9,002 bases of DNA from Dehalococcoidia bacterium (GTDB lineage Bacteria; Chloroflexota; Dehalococcoidia; GIF9; AB-539-J10), in NCBI GenBank assembly GCA_023129815.1, contig JAGMBH010000028.1, positions 1-9,002 of the forward strand, given 5' to 3'. The notes under the pieces were generated by a model. It saw only the letters and a program-made list of their open reading frames with translations. It had not been told where the DNA came from and did no database searches. The translations under genes and the position numbers were made by a program. Shown piece by piece: positions 6,437-9,002 of this stretch; the first letter of the stretch is position 1, and the number at the start of each line of letters is the position of its first letter.

Positions 6437-7326
6437 CGCTTATCTTGTGGTATAGCGTAGCCTATAAGCTTATAAGCTAGTTTGGCCAATAGAAAAGCGC
6501 AAGAAGCTGGACCCTCTTGTGGGCAGAACTCCATTAAATCAAAGCCAACTATGTGCTTATGAAGGGCTACTGACCTCAGCAGATTTAAGACTTGCTGCCA
6601 TTGCATGCCCCCAGGTTCAGGAGTGCCCACTGCTGGCATAATCGAGGGGTCAAAGACATCCACATCTATGGTTAGATAAACGTTTTCGCTGAGTGTGGCT
6701 GCTATTTGCTTTGCGGAAACTGCACTTGATGCCAAATCAGACATATAGAAAGGCGTCATCTTGTGCTGGTTTAAGAATTGTTTCTCTTCCCAGCTAAGGC
6801 TGCGCACTCCAACTTGAACAATGGGGCAAAGCTCGAAGATACGACGCATAACACAAGCCTGGCTATATTTGGTTCCTAGATATTTATGGCGAAGGTCGGC
6901 ATGAGCATCCAGTTGCAGCACGGAAAGCTCGGAGAATGTTTCCTTGAAAGCCTGGACTGCTCCTAAAGAGAGCGAGTGTTCCCCACCCAGCATTACCACA
7001 AATTTCTCCTTTTGTATTAATCCCCTGGTTATTTGATAGACCCTGTCTATCATATCTTTGGGGCTGCTCATCACAGGCTCTACTTCTGGCAGAGTATGAA
7101 TGCCAACTTTATATATCTCGCGGTTTAGCTCTAAGTCATAAAGTTCCAGGTATTGTGAGGCATCAATGATAGCTTGTGAGCCATGACGGGTGCCACCTCG
7201 CCACTCAGTTGTGCTCTCGTAGGGGACGGGTAGGATGGCTACTTTGGCCTTTTCCAAATCAAAGTAAGATGGCGCTAATCCCGCGAAGACTCGTCGTGGC
7301 AGGAATACCTCTTCTTTATTCCCCAT
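6433..7326 (-). CDS. speB: agmatinase-type ureohydrolase
   Basis: A 297-residue member of the arginase/agmatinase family, near the family's 306. The binuclear Mn site is complete: GGEHS (H117), LDAHADL (D140, H142, D144) and IDVDVFDP (D221, D223), followed by GTPEPGG (234-240). It should remove urea from agmatine to give putrescine, or from N1-aminopropylagmatine to give spermidine. Start ATG 7326 is preferred, since the family-like sequence begins soon after; a TTG at 7362 would add 12 residues lying further inside the previous gene. The 5' end overlaps the end of the speD-like gene by 11 bp, and its 3' end overlaps the M50 gene, so all three are probably one transcript. No strong ribosome site precedes it, consistent with coupling. 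Guanidinobutyrase or formimidoglutamase activity is possible but the SpeD neighbour favours polyamines. Confidence 0.86.
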   Translation of the reverse strand: MGNKEEVFLPRRVFAGLAPSYFDLEKAKVAILPVPYESTTEWRGGTRHGSQAIIDASQYLELYDLELNREIYKVGIHTLPEVEPVMSSPKDMIDRVYQITRGLIQKEKFVVMLGGEHSLSLGAVQAFKETFSELSVLQLDAHADLRHKYLGTKYSQACVMRRIFELCPIVQVGVRSLSWEEKQFLNQHKMTPFYMSDLASSAVSAKQIAATLSENVYLTIDVDVFDPSIMPAVGTPEPGGMQWQQVLNLLRSVALHKHIVGFDLMEFCPQEGPASCAFLLAKLAYKLIGYAIPQDKR

Positions 7327-7714
7327 GGTAAACAAAATTCGGGAGATTAGCCACCGCAGCAAATTCTGCTGACCATTCCCTATTAATAAGGCAAGTCCTC
7401 AGTTTAGCTAACTGAAATTTATCTCGCAAATCTTTAATTGCTTTATCCGCATCAAAATCCCTGCAGGAAAAGATATCTATATTGACATAATTGCTCTCAA
7501 CAAAGGTATGGACGCTAATATGGCTCTCGGCAATAAAAACAAATCCAGATATCCCCCAATCTTCTGACTTTGATCCTACATACCTAAGCACGTAAGGTGG
7601 TGAAATTCTTGTCATGCCAATTTCAGAGGGGTAAGTTTCCAACCAATGTTTAAGAGAATCCATGTCTTGAAGAATTTTTTGGTTAGCGGAATAACCATCT
7701 ATAATCAAATGCAT
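7316..7714 (-). CDS. speD: SpeD/AdoMetDC-family pyruvoyl-dependent decarboxylase
   Basis: A 132-residue proenzyme matching the class 1b (SpeH) S-adenosylmethionine decarboxylases. The self-cleavage region AESHISVHT gives E63-S64, where the chain splits and S64 becomes the pyruvoyl group. H69 (processing) and C84 in DIFSC (catalysis) correspond to Ser63, His68 and Cys83 of the Thermotoga enzyme. AAGGAAG at 7719-7725 is a good ribosome site for ATG 7714. As an AdoMet decarboxylase it would supply the aminopropyl donor for spermidine. No spermidine synthase gene lies in the window, and the very next gene is an agmatinase. Because members of this family are known to have changed into arginine or ornithine decarboxylases, agmatine formation from arginine is a serious alternative. 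The fold and mechanism are firm, the substrate is not. Confidence 0.85.
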   Translation of the reverse strand: MHLIIDGYSANQKILQDMDSLKHWLETYPSEIGMTRISPPYVLRYVGSKSEDWGISGFVFIAESHISVHTFVESNYVNIDIFSCRDFDADKAIKDLRDKFQLAKLRTCLINREWSAEFAAVANLPNFVYHGE

Positions 7715-7828
7715 CAGACTTCCTTCATAAGACGAGGATGACCCCCGCCATTATGGTTGTTTACCGTAGGGTTGGGGCTTGTCTCCGACCGGCACTTTAA
7801 CAATATTAGCTCCCAGCCCCTCACCTCT

Positions 7829-7921
7829 TGTCATTCTGAGGGAGAGAAGCGACCCAAGAATCTCCTCTTCACGGAGCCTGCCCTGAGCACTAAGAGATTC
7901 TTCGCTATGCTCAGAATGACA
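7829..7921. repeat. palindromic dispersed-repeat-like element (REP/MITE-like)
   Basis: Perfect 12-bp terminal inverted repeats, TGTCATTCTGAG (7829-7840) and CTCAGAATGACA (7910-7921), enclose a second pair, AAGAATCTC (7856-7864) and GAGATTCTT (7894-7902). The left arm has eight more bases between its two blocks than the right arm, so the element is imperfect. TCATTCTGAG...AAGAATCTC palindromes of this style recur in many environmental bacterial genomes (from memory). It fills most of the 266-bp gap between thiC and the speD-like gene and could fold into a long hairpin in either transcript. It has no gene of its own; the short open frames across it are by-products. The rest of the gap (7715-7828, 7922-7980) shows only the speD ribosome site. 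Confidence 0.75.
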
Positions 7922-7980
7922 CCAAGCGAAGGGTTCAGAGCTTTGGCTCATCAGGACAAGCTCCGCGATGCAGCCATCAA

Positions 7981-9002
7981 TTAGCATTTAATTGCCGAAA
8001 TACCTAAGTATTTTTCTACTATTGCCATGGCACAATATTTGCCACACATGCTGCAAGTTTCTCCTGCTGTGGGAATTTTACTATGAATTCGCTTTGAAAG
8101 CTCTGGATCCAAGGACAATTCAATTTGAGTCGCCCAATCAAGATTCTTGCGAGCCCGGGACATTCTTTCATCCCACTCCTTGGCACCCTTTACTCCCTTA
8201 ACAATATCACCAGCATGAGCAGCTATGCGGGAGGCTATCACTCCTTGCTTTACATCTTCTATATTGGGAAGGGAAAGGTGTTCTGTGGGAGTGACGTAGC
8301 ACAAGAAATCTGCCCCAGCGGCAGCAGCAATGGCACCTCCGATAGCACCAGTAATGTGGTCGTAGCCAGCACCTACATCAGTTACTAGTGGCCCCAGGAC
8401 ATAGAAAGGCGCTCCGTGGCACAAGCTTTTTTCTAATTGAACATTGCTGGCTACTTGATCCAGGGGTAAATGTCCTGGCCCTTCGACAAAAACTTGAATT
8501 TCAGCTTCCCTAGCGCGCTTTACTAATTCACCTTGGATGATTAACTCCTCGATTTGAGCCCTATCGGTGGCATCGGCGATACTTCCTGGACGCAAGCTAT
8601 CTCCCAAGCTTAAGGCAAAATCATATTTATGGGCTAAATCTAACAAGCGGTCATAATATTGATATAGAGGATTTTCTTCCTCGTTATGTAGCATCCAGCC
8701 AGTGAGGAAGGCGCCTCCCCGAGAAACTATATCAGTTGTTCTACCTTGGTTTTTTAGCCGTGCTATGGATGCCCGAGTTACACCACAATGAACGGTCATG
8801 AAATCAACGCCATCTCTAGCTTGCTCCTCAATCACGTCAAAGATCTCGTCGACAGTCATGTTCAGGATAGCTCCGTGCTTCTCAATAGCCTCAATCCCAG
8901 CTTGATAAATGGGCACAGTTCCCATGGGCAAGGAGCTAGCTTTGATGATGGCTCTCCTGATGGCTGAAATATCACCCCCGGTGCTCAAATCCATAACTGT
9001 GT
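7981..9002 (-). CDS. thiC: phosphomethylpyrimidine synthase ThiC, 5' partial
   Basis: A radical SAM enzyme that rearranges aminoimidazole ribotide to HMP-phosphate in thiamine synthesis. The frame is open to the right edge; codons before the ATG at 8994 read T-V and continue into MDLSTGGDI, a conserved internal ThiC stretch, so the true start is outside. About 340 residues of an expected 430 are seen. Marks include FMTVHCGV, SRGG, LSLGDSLRPGSIADATD, VEGPGHLPLDQ, DVGAGYDHIT and the C-terminal cluster motif CSMCGKYC. The cluster motif is C-x2-C-x3-C, one residue shorter than the E. coli form; I recall this shorter form from anaerobe and archaeal ThiC proteins. A Cys ends the protein. BzaF, a ThiC paralogue making the benzimidazole of cobamides, is the main alternative. 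Any TPP riboswitch would lie beyond the window. Confidence 0.9.
   Translation of the reverse strand, partial: TVMDLSTGGDISAIRRAIIKASSLPMGTVPIYQAGIEAIEKHGAILNMTVDEIFDVIEEQARDGVDFMTVHCGVTRASIARLKNQGRTTDIVSRGGAFLTGWMLHNEEENPLYQYYDRLLDLAHKYDFALSLGDSLRPGSIADATDRAQIEELIIQGELVKRAREAEIQVFVEGPGHLPLDQVASNVQLEKSLCHGAPFYVLGPLVTDVGAGYDHITGAIGGAIAAAAGADFLCYVTPTEHLSLPNIEDVKQGVIASRIAAHAGDIVKGVKGAKEWDERMSRARKNLDWATQIELSLDPELSKRIHSKIPTAGETCSMCGKYCAMAIVEKYLGISAIKC

Noticed and set aside
7751..7987. Overlapping small open frames on both strands between thiC and the speD-like gene
   Set aside because: They run across the palindromic repeat, which is open in both directions by composition; no protein family is recognised.
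8990..9002. TPP riboswitch for thiC
   Set aside because: The thiC 5' end and leader lie outside the window, so nothing can be said.

Overview
The window looks like part of a bacterial chromosome from an anaerobe of moderate GC content. The gene set (a divergent ADP-forming acyl-CoA ligase, a CitE-type lyase, GlcD and PaaK relatives, a pyruvoyl decarboxylase next to an agmatinase-type ureohydrolase, and a ThiC with a CX2CX3C cluster motif) would fit Chloroflexota of the Dehalococcoidia type. That placement is inference from gene style only; no marker gene is present.

Left half, plus strand (1-4341). A tight cluster encodes the beta subunit of a succinyl-CoA-synthetase-like ligase (5' end outside the window), a 97-residue cysteine-rich ferredoxin-like protein, the matching alpha subunit and a CitE/malyl-CoA-lyase-family enzyme. 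Each of the three complete genes has a clear Shine-Dalgarno sequence. The simplest reading is a pathway that activates an organic acid with CoA at the cost of ATP and then splits the CoA ester into a shorter acyl-CoA and an oxo-compound. The substrate is unknown, and the ligase loops that normally hold succinate are changed. Downstream lies wreckage: a GlcD-type FAD oxidase gene with two +1 shifts that loses its C-terminal half, joined directly to an internal piece of a phenylacetate-CoA-ligase-family gene. A hairpin with a short T run follows at 4374-4407.

Right half, minus strand (9002 down to 4478). In transcription order: thiC (5' end outside the window); a 266-bp gap holding a palindromic repeat of about 93 bp; an overlapping set of speD-like pyruvoyl decarboxylase, speB-like ureohydrolase and a membrane M50 site-2-type protease with two CBS domains; then, behind its own consensus promoter, a GreA-type transcript cleavage factor. 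The Gre protein carries an N-terminal extension of about 105 residues that resembles the DNA-binding SAM-like domain of tyrosine recombinases, and its mRNA is predicted to be leaderless. The two halves converge at 4342-4477.

The points most worth following are the ligase-ferredoxin-lyase cassette, the Gre fusion with its leaderless promoter, the SpeD-SpeB pair (possibly an arginine-to-putrescine route), and the pseudogene junction. No tRNA, rRNA, CRISPR array or intact transposase gene was seen.
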